From positions 3,968,001 to 4,032,000 of the forward strand of contig OZ244626.1 of assembly GCA_965218495.1 (NCBI GenBank): a stretch of 64,000 nt of DNA. The letters run 5' to 3'. This DNA is from G965218495 sp965218495 (GTDB lineage Bacteria > Bacteroidota > Rhodothermia > Rhodothermales > Bin80). Positions 43,087 to 53,250 of the stretch are shown here, one piece after another (position 1 is the stretch's first letter; each line of letters starts with the position of its first letter). The position numbers and the translations under genes are program-made. Below the pieces are notes generated by a model. It saw only the letters and a list, made by a program, of their open reading frames with translations, searched no databases and was not told the origin of the DNA.

Positions 43087-44667
43087 CTACCGGCTGCCTA
43101 CCCGCACGCCTAGAGTGTCGGCCCACGCGTGCCATAGGCCAGCAAGGTTGTCCGCGAGATCGGGGTGACTTGCAATTAGGTCCTGGCGCTCCACGGGATC
43201 CGAATCAAGATTGTACAATTCCCATTCGCCCACACGCCGGTCCATTACGAGCTTCCAAGAGTCCTGGCGAACGGCTCTGTGGCGTATGTGCTCCCAGTAC
43301 AGCGTCCGTCCTTCCAGTTTGACTGGCTGCCGTTGAAAGTGTGGCACCAGGCTGGTCCCATCAGTTACCGGAAGGGCGCTCCCTGAGATCTCCTGGATGG
43401 TGGGCAGTAGATCAATGATGTGCCCGGGGCCATCCATGATGTGCCCGACCTGCCCAATGCCGCGCGGCCAATGCGCGATGAATGGCGTCAAAATGCCACC
43501 CTCATGCACCCATTGTTTGTATAGCCGGAAGGGCGTGTTGGACGCCATGGCCCACCCTTCCTGGTAAGCTACGTACGACCCGCGTTCTCCTGGAAGCTTG
43601 GTCGGGTCGTGCAGCCGCCTGCCGCCAATGCTCTCAGCGCACCCGCCGTTGTCTGCCAAAAACACTACCAGCGTATTGTCCAGGGCATCCATGGCGCGTA
43701 ACTGGTCCATCACCTTACCTATGCCCTGGTCCATGCGATCTACCATGGCCGCATAGACGGCCATGCGCCGCGCCCAGTCTTCTTTGTTTTCGGCGTCTTC
43801 CCAGGCAGACAGCTGCGCCGGTCGCGGTGGGACTACATGACGCTCGTCAATTAGGCCCATCTCAAGCATGCGTGCATGACGCTCGGCGCGCAACGAGTCC
43901 CAGCCGATGTGGTAGCGGCCAGCGTATCTGGCTATGTCTTCCGGAAGCGCGTGCAGCGGCCAGTGCGGCGCCGTGTAGGCCAAGTAAAGAAGGAAGGGCT
44001 GCGGGGTTGCGCTTGCTTCGTGCTCTTGCAAGAATTCCACAGCGTAGTCGGAGAAGGCATCCGTCATGTAGAAATTCTCCGCCGGTGGCTCCCAAGGCGT
44101 ATCGTCCAGCGCCATCTTGCGTACGCGTGGCTGATCCTTGATCAATTCGAAGTAGCTGCTCGCCCCACTGATCAGGCCGAAGTACCGGTCAAAGCCGCGG
44201 TGCCGCGGCCAGTGCTGCGGCCGCTCGCCTACATGCCACTTGCCCGACATATACGTCCGGTAGCCGGAGTCCCGGAGCATCTCTGCGATCGTGGTCGCTT
44301 TTTCGCTTAGGTAGCCTTGATAGGGCCCAGGCCGAACGGTGTTGCCGACCGCACTTACCATCCCACCCATGCCAACAGCATGCGGATACCGGCCTGTCAA
44401 AAGGGATGCACGCGTCGGGCAGCAGCGACCGGCATTGTAGAACTGTCGAAAGCGCAACCCACCGGCAGCAAGGCTGTCCAGGTTGGGGGTTGCGATTTCG
44501 CCGCCGTAGGCACCGATGTCCGAGTAGCCTAGGTCGTCTGCAAGGATGATGACAACGTTCGGCCGCTCTGCAGGTGCACGACCGCAACCGATCGCAAAAA
44601 GTGCGAGCGCAAAGCAGGCATGTGCCCACAGCGGGCGCGAGGCTGATTGTTGTATCCGATACTTCAT
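43087..44667 (-). CDS. Lipoprotein sulfatase (type I, formylglycine), second in cluster
   Basis: A 526-residue arylsulfatase-family enzyme. The N-terminal hydrophobic stretch ends in a lipobox (FAIGC, Cys28). The metal-binding start is VVIILADDLGYSDIGAYGGE, and the formylglycine motif is C82-C-P-T-R in RCCPTRASLLTGRYPHAVG. Later motifs MSGKWHVGE and FLADNGGCAES also fit. The ATG at 44667 is chosen; an upstream start at 44784 adds 39 residues in front of the lipoprotein signal. It shares architecture but limited sequence with the sulfatase at 39445. Confidence 0.91.
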   Translation of the reverse strand: MKYRIQQSASRPLWAHACFALALFAIGCGRAPAERPNVVIILADDLGYSDIGAYGGEIATPNLDSLAAGGLRFRQFYNAGRCCPTRASLLTGRYPHAVGMGGMVSAVGNTVRPGPYQGYLSEKATTIAEMLRDSGYRTYMSGKWHVGERPQHWPRHRGFDRYFGLISGASSYFELIKDQPRVRKMALDDTPWEPPAENFYMTDAFSDYAVEFLQEHEASATPQPFLLYLAYTAPHWPLHALPEDIARYAGRYHIGWDSLRAERHARMLEMGLIDERHVVPPRPAQLSAWEDAENKEDWARRMAVYAAMVDRMDQGIGKVMDQLRAMDALDNTLVVFLADNGGCAESIGGRRLHDPTKLPGERGSYVAYQEGWAMASNTPFRLYKQWVHEGGILTPFIAHWPRGIGQVGHIMDGPGHIIDLLPTIQEISGSALPVTDGTSLVPHFQRQPVKLEGRTLYWEHIRHRAVRQDSWKLVMDRRVGEWELYNLDSDPVERQDLIASHPDLADNLAGLWHAWADTLGVRVGSR

Positions 44668-45716
44668 GGTGACATAGAATTGCTTTCCGAAAGTAGCGAA
44701 CTCTAGTCTAAGTGATAGAATCGGACATGTAGGGAGAGTGGGTGGACCAGTGGCAAGTTCGCCTCCCCTTTTCCAAAATGCCACAACACCGAGTCTGCAT
44801 CCAGATCTGTTGCCAGCTTCGAAAGCCGCGTAGGTTTCCAGTCTCGTTAGGGCTGACAGAGGTCTGGGCGTGGTTCACAGTCCCAGCTCTTGACATGATG
44901 GCCTTGGACACTTGGTTCCTGCGCACTGGCGCCACATGAAGTTCGGGCACCGAGTGCAGCGTCAGCGCCCGTCGAACAATGGTTTTCAGTGCTGAAGTGA
45001 ACTACCTACTGTCCGCGACTTCCACTACGGATCATTCTAGGCCAATGCGATATGCAGTCGCGCTTGGTGCGGAGCATCCTGATGCTAGGGGGCGGCTGCA
45101 GCGGCGACGAAGCGATGGATGATGGCATGATCTGTACAACCCAGTTGCACTTGTAGGGTAATGCGTTGCGCTTGATTTGTTTCTTCCGTGCCTTCCCGAA
45201 AGCAAGGTGCGGTCCTGGTATGCTGGTTTCCAGCTCCGCTATGAGTGTCCATAGTGCTGTGCCGGCCGCCGCGACGCTCGAATTCTGACAGGTTGACTGC
45301 AGGCGTTTGCGAATGCGTGACCAATCTCGGTCCTCCAGATGGGCCTTTACCATTGCCTGCTCGTGCCACCAGGAACGTTGCATAGGCGCTTATTCGCCAA
45401 AGAGCGCGCATCCGGGCGTCTCGCAAGGTAAATGGGTATTCAACGCTCATCGCGATCCGGACAAGGTCTGGAAGACTTGTGTGCCGTTTCGGATTCGGCG
45501 TGAAGGCTTCCTATGCAGGGCCCTACCTCTAAAGCGGCAATTCGCACTCCAAACCGCTCTTCGAAGCACTGAACCACTGCGGCAGGCATCAGTATCAATT
45601 CGGCCAACGGGACAAGGCCCGGACTTGGGCTTTGGGATTCATCGATGGCTAACAACGTGGTTTCTGCTGCACAAAATCCTAGCTGCTGCACCTGGTCGCG
45701 GTCCTCTGCGACGCAA
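44668..45716. other. Gene-free 1-kb stretch before the secreted-protein array
   Basis: No gene is supported. Overlapping short frames on both strands read partly like protein, for example a plus-strand stretch near 45545-45650 reading KPLFEALNHCGRHQYQFGQR before a stop, and a minus-strand stretch near 45300-45380. They could be remnants of decayed mobile-element or duplicated genes. The right end merges into the conserved array leader beginning at about 45717. Confidence 0.4.
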
Positions 45717-45924
45717 CGCCTTGGGTGTGGCAGGCCCGAAAATGTGTAAACAGTGAGACGTGTGCCCGCCACTCGGGGCGCTTCCTTCGATGCGCGCCGA
45801 AGGTGTCCAAGTCTCCACAGAAGCCATGGACCAACCAGTCAGCCGAACCAGTACCCATGGCGGCACCACCCGCTGTCCACTGCCCGCCCGTGCAGAAGCC
45901 AGCGGATTCACACCTGGCCAAACT

Positions 45925-48900
45925 ATGCGACACTCGCAAACAGCATTTGCGCTAACGACCGTGCTGCTCCTGTTGGTAGGAGCGAAACCGGCAGAGGCGC
46001 AAAAGGTCGGGACCTGCACCTCGCCCCTGGGTGAAGCCTACCTGGACATCGGCAACGTCCGAGCGCGCCTTTTCAACAACGGGAACCTGTTTTGGCGGGG
46101 ATCCCCGGCAGTCTATGAGGTGCCCAAAGGGGGCGGAGCAAGTACGATGTTTAACGCTGGCGTCTGGGTTGGCGGCCTGGTAGGTGGGGAGCTACGCGTT
46201 GCGGCCGCGCGCTACGGCGGCTATGACTTCTGGGCCGGTCCGCTGGACGGCGACGGCAACCCGCCAGATGATTGCTCTGTCTACGACCGGCTGTACAAGG
46301 TCAGCCGATCAGATATAGACGACTATAAGGCCACGGGCACTGCTGCGTCTGACTTGCGGGAATGGCCGACGGGCCTGGGAGCACCAACCTATGCGGCGCC
46401 GGGCAACGGGCTTGATGACGATGGAGATGGCGAAATCGACGAGGAGGGCGGCGAGGTCATCGCCCTGCTGGGTCAGCCCCTGCCTGAACGTAAAGACCGC
46501 GTCATCGATCTGGCGGCCGGTGAGCGCCCGGTGATCCTGGGCGACCAGTCGATCTGGTGGGTGATGAATGATCGCGGGAATGACCATGGCATCTCGCCTC
46601 CTATTGGGCTGGAAGTGCATGCGATGGCATTCGCGTTCAAGGTGCCTGGCCCCATTGGCGATGCCACATTCTACAAGTATGATTTCTTTTACAGTGGAGA
46701 AGACTCTCTTACGGATGCATACGTGGGGCTCTATAGTGACCCAGACCTGGGTCACTTCCAGGATGACTGGGTGGGGTCGGACACCGTGCGTGGCATCGGC
46801 TTTGTGTGGAATTCTGACAACTTCGACGAAGGGAGTCAAGGATACGGCACTCCTCCACCCGCGGTTGGCTACGACTTCTTCCAGGGCCCCATAGTGCCGA
46901 GTATGGGTGACACCGCGCATGTAAGCGGCGTTCCGGCGCCAGACTTCAAAACCCTGAAGATGGCCCACTTTGCGTTTTACACCGGCAGTGGAGGCGTCAC
47001 TGGGGACCCGCAAAATGGCGAGGACTATTACAACTTTTTGAGGGGGCGCTGGAAGGATGGTAAACCCTTCACGGAAGGTGGAAATGGCCGGGACTGGTCT
47101 GATATCCCCATAACGTCCATGTTTCCGGGAGATGGGGGCGAAGGCGACGAAGACTGTCAGTACTGGTCAGAATGCAACTACGATGATGCGGGCACAGACA
47201 TTGTCTCAGCCGACCGGCGCTTCGTGATGTCAACGGGCCCGTTCACCCTTGTTCCGGAGGACCCCCAGCAGATCATCTTTGGCATCGTCTTCGCGCGGGG
47301 CGCTAACAACTTCAACTCCGTGACCAAGCTGAAGCAGGCGGACGATTTGGCGCAGGCGTTCGTTGATGCCAACTTTTTCGTCCCGCCGCCGCCGGCCGCC
47401 CCAGACCTGACGGCCACGCCCGCGGACCAGTCCGTGATCCTGGAATGGAAGAGTAGCGCCCGCTCCAACAACTACCTGGAATCCTATAGCGCGGAGGATC
47501 CCTTCATCCTGGATGACGACAACGACTACCTTTTCGAAGGGTATGATGTCATTCAGTATGACCACGGCGAAGACTTTGTTGGTCGCACGATCGCGACCTA
47601 CGATGTGATTAACGGCGTTACGCGCGTGGTAGATGGGCTTGCCGGTCAGCCGCTGGAAGTCACTGCTACCGGCACCGATAGCGGCGTAGCAACTTCGCAT
47701 ACGGTGACCGGCCTGACGAACTACACGACGTACCGCTTTGGCGTGCAGGCCTACGCCTACAATGCGCCGTCTTCTCCCAAGGTCTACCGCGGCCCCATAG
47801 CGCGCGTGGAAGTCATTCCGACCAGGCCCACCCAGGACGTGTCGGACGCGGCACTGGCGCTGGCGCAGGATCACGGCGCGCCGGACTTCGTGGCGGAAGC
47901 CGTAGCGGTGGGCGATGGGGAGGTCTTCGCGCATGTCACCAACCCGGTCACCCTGGTGGATGCCCACTACGCGGTCGAGTTCTTTGCGCAGGACTTTGGC
48001 GTGCAGGACGGCAGCGCTGCCCACGACGATAACCCGCTGGATCCCTTGCGCCCGTCCGTGTTGTCTCGAATGGGCAGCAGTGCCGCTGTGAGTGTCACGT
48101 ACAGCATCTTGCGCGAAGGCGAGGTGCTGTTTGATGGCACCGCGCTGGAGTTCCCTGCGCCCTTGCGCCGGGGCGTGTTTGCCAGCGACGGCCTCTCCTT
48201 TGATGTGCTGGGGCCTTTGCCGGGCTTCAAGGACTTTCACGTCACGGCCAACGCGGCCGGACCGCTCGACCCGCCGGACTACGCCGGCTGGGGCTGGGCC
48301 GGCTTCCCGGACCCGCGTGGCCTGGTGGTGGGGCTGCGCAGCTATCAGCAGGTCAGCGGAGCGGTCTGGGGATACCACGCGGGAGGCGCCGCGCAGCCCT
48401 TCGGACCGATCGAAGAGGGCTCCTCGTTCCTGGCGCGGGCCCTGCGCGGTGGCACCCTGCTGCCCTACCTGGGGTCCTACGACTATGAGCAGCGCTTCAC
48501 GCAGGAGTGTGCAGACCAGATCGATGGCACCCTTGATGTGGAGCATGACTGCCTGGCCATCCGGTGGTACAGCGATGAGGCGCTGATCGAGGTGCCCTTC
48601 ACCCTTTGGAGGGCCGGCATCAACACGCCCGAGGATCGCAGCGACGATGTGCAGATGGTTCCCTTCATCTGCGACAGTGAGACGTGCGGGGGTGGCACGC
48701 AGCATGGCGTATACGACATTGGGGGAGATCATCCGGCCTCGGGTGCGGACAACGATCCCTATACGGACTGGATCTACTGGAACCTGCCGGCGGACACGCG
48801 TCCCGGCTCCGCGGGCTACCGGGCGTTCTTCCGGGGGGACGACCAGGCCACGGTGCAGGTGCTGGCCCGCACGGTGCTGGTGGCCTGGAACGAGGGCACG

Positions 48901-49365
48901 GCGCCGCCCTACCAGCGGCCCTTGCCTGAGAGCGGGACGGTGCTGCGCATCATCAGCAACAAGCAGCACCAGCCGGGGGACCGGTACCTGCTCTCCACGC
49001 ATGGCTATGGCGCGGTGCAGCCTGCAGGAGAAAGGGCCCGGGCGCGCCTGAAGGACATCGGCATCGTGCCGAACCCCTACAAGGGCGCCTCCCACTATGA
49101 GGTGAGCCAGCTGACCAGCGAGGTGCGCTTCACCAACCTGCCTGACGTGGCCACGATCCGGATCTTTACGCTCAACGGGACGCTGATCAAGACGATCGAG
49201 AAGCGGTCTCCCGGGGTGGCGACGATCTCGTGGAACCTGGTCACGGATTACAACCTGGCGATTGCCAGCGGGGTGTACCTGGTGCACGTCACCGTGCCGG
49301 AGGTGGGCTCCACCGTGCTGAAGTTTGCCGTCATCAAAAAGCGCATCCAGCTGAACACGTTCTAG
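45925..49365 (+). CDS. Large secreted protein with T9SS-like C-terminal domain, array copy 1
   Basis: A 1146-residue exported protein. A signal peptide (AFALTTVLLLLVGAKPAEAQ) is followed by a conserved N-domain (YLDIGNVRARLFNNGNLFWR). A calcium-type motif GNGLDDDGDGEIDEE lies near residue 160, and a variable region covers about residues 210-430. A fibronectin-III-like segment follows (about 490-640, with YRFGVQAYAYNAPSSPK). The last 80-90 residues read IGIVPNPYKGAS, VRFTNLPDVATIRIFTLNGT and SGVYLVHVTVPEVGSTVLKF, the layout of a T9SS type A sorting domain. It is probably exported to the cell surface or medium. The upstream in-frame extension is not used: the same frame has a stop in copy 3. 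Function is unknown. Confidence 0.85.
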   Translation: MRHSQTAFALTTVLLLLVGAKPAEAQKVGTCTSPLGEAYLDIGNVRARLFNNGNLFWRGSPAVYEVPKGGGASTMFNAGVWVGGLVGGELRVAAARYGGYDFWAGPLDGDGNPPDDCSVYDRLYKVSRSDIDDYKATGTAASDLREWPTGLGAPTYAAPGNGLDDDGDGEIDEEGGEVIALLGQPLPERKDRVIDLAAGERPVILGDQSIWWVMNDRGNDHGISPPIGLEVHAMAFAFKVPGPIGDATFYKYDFFYSGEDSLTDAYVGLYSDPDLGHFQDDWVGSDTVRGIGFVWNSDNFDEGSQGYGTPPPAVGYDFFQGPIVPSMGDTAHVSGVPAPDFKTLKMAHFAFYTGSGGVTGDPQNGEDYYNFLRGRWKDGKPFTEGGNGRDWSDIPITSMFPGDGGEGDEDCQYWSECNYDDAGTDIVSADRRFVMSTGPFTLVPEDPQQIIFGIVFARGANNFNSVTKLKQADDLAQAFVDANFFVPPPPAAPDLTATPADQSVILEWKSSARSNNYLESYSAEDPFILDDDNDYLFEGYDVIQYDHGEDFVGRTIATYDVINGVTRVVDGLAGQPLEVTATGTDSGVATSHTVTGLTNYTTYRFGVQAYAYNAPSSPKVYRGPIARVEVIPTRPTQDVSDAALALAQDHGAPDFVAEAVAVGDGEVFAHVTNPVTLVDAHYAVEFFAQDFGVQDGSAAHDDNPLDPLRPSVLSRMGSSAAVSVTYSILREGEVLFDGTALEFPAPLRRGVFASDGLSFDVLGPLPGFKDFHVTANAAGPLDPPDYAGWGWAGFPDPRGLVVGLRSYQQVSGAVWGYHAGGAAQPFGPIEEGSSFLARALRGGTLLPYLGSYDYEQRFTQECADQIDGTLDVEHDCLAIRWYSDEALIEVPFTLWRAGINTPEDRSDDVQMVPFICDSETCGGGTQHGVYDIGGDHPASGADNDPYTDWIYWNLPADTRPGSAGYRAFFRGDDQATVQVLARTVLVAWNEGTAPPYQRPLPESGTVLRIISNKQHQPGDRYLLSTHGYGAVQPAGERARARLKDIGIVPNPYKGASHYEVSQLTSEVRFTNLPDVATIRIFTLNGTLIKTIEKRSPGVATISWNLVTDYNLAIASGVYLVHVTVPEVGSTVLKFAVIKKRIQLNTF

Positions 49366-49779
49366 TGGGGAACGGGCAAACGCTCAGGATCCGCGCCCTC
49401 CTTCTCTGCGGCGGCTTCCTGCTCAGCAAGGGCCAGCGCAAGGAGAAGCCAGCAGCACGCCAGGCGGGATTCAATGCCGCGCTCCTCTTCGCACTGATTG
49501 CTGTGAACTCCCGTGATTTCTACCACAGGTACTTCGCGCTCCTGCACCCGAGCACGGTCCAGCGGGCACAGCGCCTTGGGTGTGGCAGACCCGGAATTGT
49601 GTAAACAGTAAGACCCCTACCCGCCATCTGGAACGATTCCTACGACGCGCGCCAAGGGTGTACAAGCCTCCACAGAAGACATGCATCACCCAGTGAGCCG
49701 ATCCAGCACCCTTGGCGGCACCTCCAGCTGTCCGCTGCCCGCCCGTGCAGAAGCCAACGGATTCTCACCAGGCCGGACC
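49366..49779. repeat. Spacer and leader between array copies 1 and 2
   Basis: The first 200 bp (GGGAACGGGCAAACGCTCAG onward) closely match the spacer after copy 2 (53251 on), with only point changes plus minor length difference. The last 208 bp are the conserved leader, including a TGTGTAAACAGTAAGAC segment shared in near-identical form by all three copies, a candidate promoter or untranslated-region element. No separate gene is supported. Confidence 0.65.
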
Positions 49780-52700
49780 ATGCGGCACTCGCGAACAGCA
49801 CTGGCGCTAACAACCGTGCTGCTCCTGTTGATGGGAACGGGTTCGGCAGAAGCGCAAAAGGTTGGGACCTGCACCTCGCCCCTGGGTGAAGCTTATCTGG
49901 ACATCGGCAACGTCCGAGCGCGCATTTTCAATAACGGGAACCTGTTTTGGCGCGGATCACCTCATGTCTACGAGGTACCCAAAGGGAGCGGCGCAATTGC
50001 GATGTTTAACGCCGGTATCTGGGTCGGCGGCCTGGTCGGTGGGGAGCTGCGAGTGGCGGCCGCGCAATATGGTGGCTACGAGTTTTGGTCCGGCCCGCTG
50101 GATGGCGACGGAAACCCGCCGGTTGACTGCTCGGTGAACGACCGCCTGTACAAGGTCAGCCGGTCGGATATAGACGACTATGAAGCCACGGGCGCCGCGG
50201 CGTCTGACTTGCGGGAATGGCCGACGGGCCTGGGAGCACCCACCTTTGCAGCGCCGGGTAACGGGCTGGATGACGACGGGGACGGCGAAGTCGACGAGGA
50301 GGGCGGCGAGGTCATCGCCCTGCTGGGTCAGGCCCTGCCTGAACGTAAAGACCGCGTCATCGATCTGGCGGCCGGCGAGCGCCCGGCGATCCTGGGGGAC
50401 CAGTCGATCTGGTGGGTGATGAATGATCGTGGTAACGAACACCGCTACGGAGGTACCCCACCCGATGGAACTCCACCCATCGGGCTGGAAGTGCATGCAT
50501 TGGCATTCGCATTCAATGTGTCAGGCCCCATCGGTGATGCCACGTTCTACAAGTATGACTTTTTCTACAGTGGGAAAGACTCTCTCACGGACACATACGT
50601 GGGGCTCTTTAGTGATCCAGACCTGGGTAACTGGCATGATGACTGGGTGGGGTCAGACACCGTGCGTGGCCTTGGCTTTGTGTGGAACTCTGACAACTTT
50701 GACGAAGGAACTGTTGGTTACGGCGCTCCTCCACCCGCGATAGGTGGAGACTTCTTCCAGGGCCCCATAGTGCCGAGCACGGGTGACACCGCGCACGTGA
50801 GCGGGACTCTGGTGCCTGACTCTAGAAACCTGAAGATGGCCCATTTTGTGTCATACCGCAACGGAGGATGCGTTGCTTGCAACCCACAATTTGGTTTGGA
50901 CTACTACAACTATATGCGTGGTCGCTGGAGGGATGGGATTCGCATCACAGAAGGTGAACTTGACATCCGTTGCTGTCGGGGGTGTTGTCCGGTTGTAGCT
51001 TCCATGTATGCGGGTGACGTCGGCGAAAGCGACGAAGACTGTCAATTCTGGTCAGAATGCAACCGGAATGGTTTAGGAATGGACAATGTCGCAGGCGACC
51101 GCCGCTTCGTGATGTCTACGGGCCCATTCACCATCAGTCCAGAGGACCCCCAGCAGATCATTGTTGGCATCGTCTTCGCGCGGGGCGCTAACAACTTCAA
51201 CTCCGTGACCAAGCTGAAGCAGGCGGACGACTTGGCGCAGGCTCTCGTTGATGCCAACTTTTTCGTTCCGCCGCCGCCGGCCGCCCCAGACCTCACGGCC
51301 ACGCCCTCAGACCAGTCCGTGATCCTGGAATGGACAAGTAGCGCCCGCTCCAACAACTACCTGGAGTCCTACAGCGCGGAGGATCCCTTCATCCTGGATG
51401 ACGACAACGACTACCTCTTCGAAGGGTATGATGTCATTCAGTATGACCATGGCGAAGACTTTGTTGGCCGTACGATCGCGACCTACGACGTGAGTAACGG
51501 CGTTACGCGCGTGGTAGATGGGCTTGCCGGTCAGCCGCAGGCAGTCACCGCCACCGGCACCGACAGCGGCGTAGCAACTTCGCATACGGTGACCGGCCTG
51601 ACGAACTACACGACGTACCGCTTTGGCGTGCAGGCCTACGCCTACAATGCGCCGTCTTCTCCCAAGGTGTACCGCGGCCCCATTGCGCGCGTGGAAGTCA
51701 TCCCGGCCAGACCCACCCAGGACGTGTCGAACGCGGCGCTGGCGCTGGCGCAGGATCACGGTGCGCCGGACTTCGTGGCGGAAGCCGTAGCGGTGGGCGA
51801 TGGCGAAGTCTTCGCGCATGTCACCAACCCGGTCACCCTGGTGGATGCCCACTACGCGGTCGAGTTCTTTGCGCAGGACTTTGGCGTGCAGGACGGCAGC
51901 GCTGCCCACGACGATAACCCGCTGGATCCCTTGCGCCCGTCCGTGTTGTCTCAAATGGGCAGCAGTGCCGCTGTGAGTGTCACGTACAGCATCTTGCGCG
52001 AAGGCGAGGTGCTCTTTGATGGCACCGCGCTGGAGTTCCCTGCGCCCTTGCGCCGGGGCGTGTTTGCCAGCGACGGCCTCTCCTTTGATGTGCTGGGGCC
52101 TTTGCCGGGCTTCAAGGACTTTCACGTCACGGCCAACGCGGCCGGACCGCTCGACCCGCCGGACTATGCCGGCTGGGGTTGGGCCGGCTTCCCGGACCCG
52201 CGTGGCCTGGTGGTGGGGCAGCGCACCTATCAGCAGGTCAGCGGAGCGGTCTGGGGATTCCACGCGGGAGGCGCCGCGCAGCCCTTCGGACCCATCGAGG
52301 CGGGCGCCTCGTTCCTGGCGCGCACCCTGCGCGGGGGCACCCTGCTGCCCTTGCTGGGCTCCTACGACTATGAGCAGCGCTTCACGCAGGAGTGTGCAGA
52401 CCAGATCGATGGCACCCTTGATGTGGAACACGACTGCCTGGCCATCCGCTGGTACGGCGATGAGGCGCTGATCGAGGTGCCCTTCACCCTTTGGAGGGCC
52501 GGCATCCACACGCCCGAGGATCGCAGCGACGATGTGCAGATGGTACCCTTCATCTGCGACACCGAGACATGCGGGGGTGGCACGCAGCACGGCGTATACG
52601 ACATCGGGGGCGATCATCCGGCTTCGGGAGCGGCCAACGATCCGTATACGGACTGGATCTACTGGAACCTGCCGGCGGACACGCGTCCCGGCTCCGCGGG

Positions 52701-53250
52701 CTACCGGGCGTTCTTCCGGGGGGACGATCAGGCCACTGTGCAGGTGCTGGCCCGCACGGTGCTGGTGGCCTGGAACGAGGGCGAGGCGCCGCCCTACGCG
52801 CGGCCCTTGCCTGAAAGCGGCACGGCGCTTCGTATCATCAGCAACAAGCAGAACCAGCCGGGGGACCGGTTCCTGCTCTCCACGCATGGCTATGGCGCGG
52901 TGCAGCCTGCCGGAGAGCGGGCCCGGGCGCGCCTGAAGGACATCGGCATCGTGCCGAACCCCTACAAGGGCGCCTCCAACTATGAGGTGAGCCAGCTGAC
53001 GAGCGAGGTGCGGTTCACCAACCTGCCTGACGTGGCCACGATCAGGATCTTTACGCTCAACGGGACGCTGATCAAGACGATCGAGAAGCGGTCTCCCGGG
53101 GTGGCGACGATCTCGTGGAACCTGGTCACGGACTACAACCTGGCGATTGCCAGTGGGGTGTACCTGGTACACGTCACCGTGCCGGAGGTAGGCTCCACCG
53201 TGCTGAAGTTTGCCGTCATCAAGAAGCGCATTCAGCTGAACACGTTCTAG
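49780..53250 (+). CDS. Large secreted protein with T9SS-like C-terminal domain, array copy 2
   Basis: A 1156-residue paralogue of copy 1 with the same signal peptide, calcium-type motif (GNGLDDDGDGEVDEEGG), FN3-like segment and T9SS-like tail. From about residue 440 to the end it is nearly identical to copy 1. The central part (about 210-430) is quite different and includes insertions (HRYGGTPPDGTPP) and a Cys-rich loop IRCCRGCCPVVASMYAGDVG absent from copy 1. The variable centre probably decides binding specificity, while the rest is scaffold and secretion signal. Frame intact, ending KKRIQLNTF. Confidence 0.85.
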   Translation: MRHSRTALALTTVLLLLMGTGSAEAQKVGTCTSPLGEAYLDIGNVRARIFNNGNLFWRGSPHVYEVPKGSGAIAMFNAGIWVGGLVGGELRVAAAQYGGYEFWSGPLDGDGNPPVDCSVNDRLYKVSRSDIDDYEATGAAASDLREWPTGLGAPTFAAPGNGLDDDGDGEVDEEGGEVIALLGQALPERKDRVIDLAAGERPAILGDQSIWWVMNDRGNEHRYGGTPPDGTPPIGLEVHALAFAFNVSGPIGDATFYKYDFFYSGKDSLTDTYVGLFSDPDLGNWHDDWVGSDTVRGLGFVWNSDNFDEGTVGYGAPPPAIGGDFFQGPIVPSTGDTAHVSGTLVPDSRNLKMAHFVSYRNGGCVACNPQFGLDYYNYMRGRWRDGIRITEGELDIRCCRGCCPVVASMYAGDVGESDEDCQFWSECNRNGLGMDNVAGDRRFVMSTGPFTISPEDPQQIIVGIVFARGANNFNSVTKLKQADDLAQALVDANFFVPPPPAAPDLTATPSDQSVILEWTSSARSNNYLESYSAEDPFILDDDNDYLFEGYDVIQYDHGEDFVGRTIATYDVSNGVTRVVDGLAGQPQAVTATGTDSGVATSHTVTGLTNYTTYRFGVQAYAYNAPSSPKVYRGPIARVEVIPARPTQDVSNAALALAQDHGAPDFVAEAVAVGDGEVFAHVTNPVTLVDAHYAVEFFAQDFGVQDGSAAHDDNPLDPLRPSVLSQMGSSAAVSVTYSILREGEVLFDGTALEFPAPLRRGVFASDGLSFDVLGPLPGFKDFHVTANAAGPLDPPDYAGWGWAGFPDPRGLVVGQRTYQQVSGAVWGFHAGGAAQPFGPIEAGASFLARTLRGGTLLPLLGSYDYEQRFTQECADQIDGTLDVEHDCLAIRWYGDEALIEVPFTLWRAGIHTPEDRSDDVQMVPFICDTETCGGGTQHGVYDIGGDHPASGAANDPYTDWIYWNLPADTRPGSAGYRAFFRGDDQATVQVLARTVLVAWNEGEAPPYARPLPESGTALRIISNKQNQPGDRFLLSTHGYGAVQPAGERARARLKDIGIVPNPYKGASNYEVSQLTSEVRFTNLPDVATIRIFTLNGTLIKTIEKRSPGVATISWNLVTDYNLAIASGVYLVHVTVPEVGSTVLKFAVIKKRIQLNTF

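Noticed and set aside
45760..45924. In-frame N-terminal extension of array copy 1 starting at an upstream ATG
   Set aside because: The equivalent frame in copy 3 has a TAA before the ATG, and the extension would bury the signal peptide. Translation from 45925 fits all copies.
47230..49287. 685-codon open frame on the minus strand inside array copy 1 (and a 621-codon one inside copy 2, 51307-53172)
   Set aside because: Arg/Gln/Val-rich, antisense to a well-supported gene, with no ribosome binding site or family. It is repeated only because the sense copies are nearly identical, and it is broken in copy 3.
49362..49547. Short minus-strand frame in the array spacer, open again at 53247-53456
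   Set aside because: The similarity between the two is that of the repeated DNA; changes are not biased to silent positions, and the third trace (near 59900) does not keep the frame.
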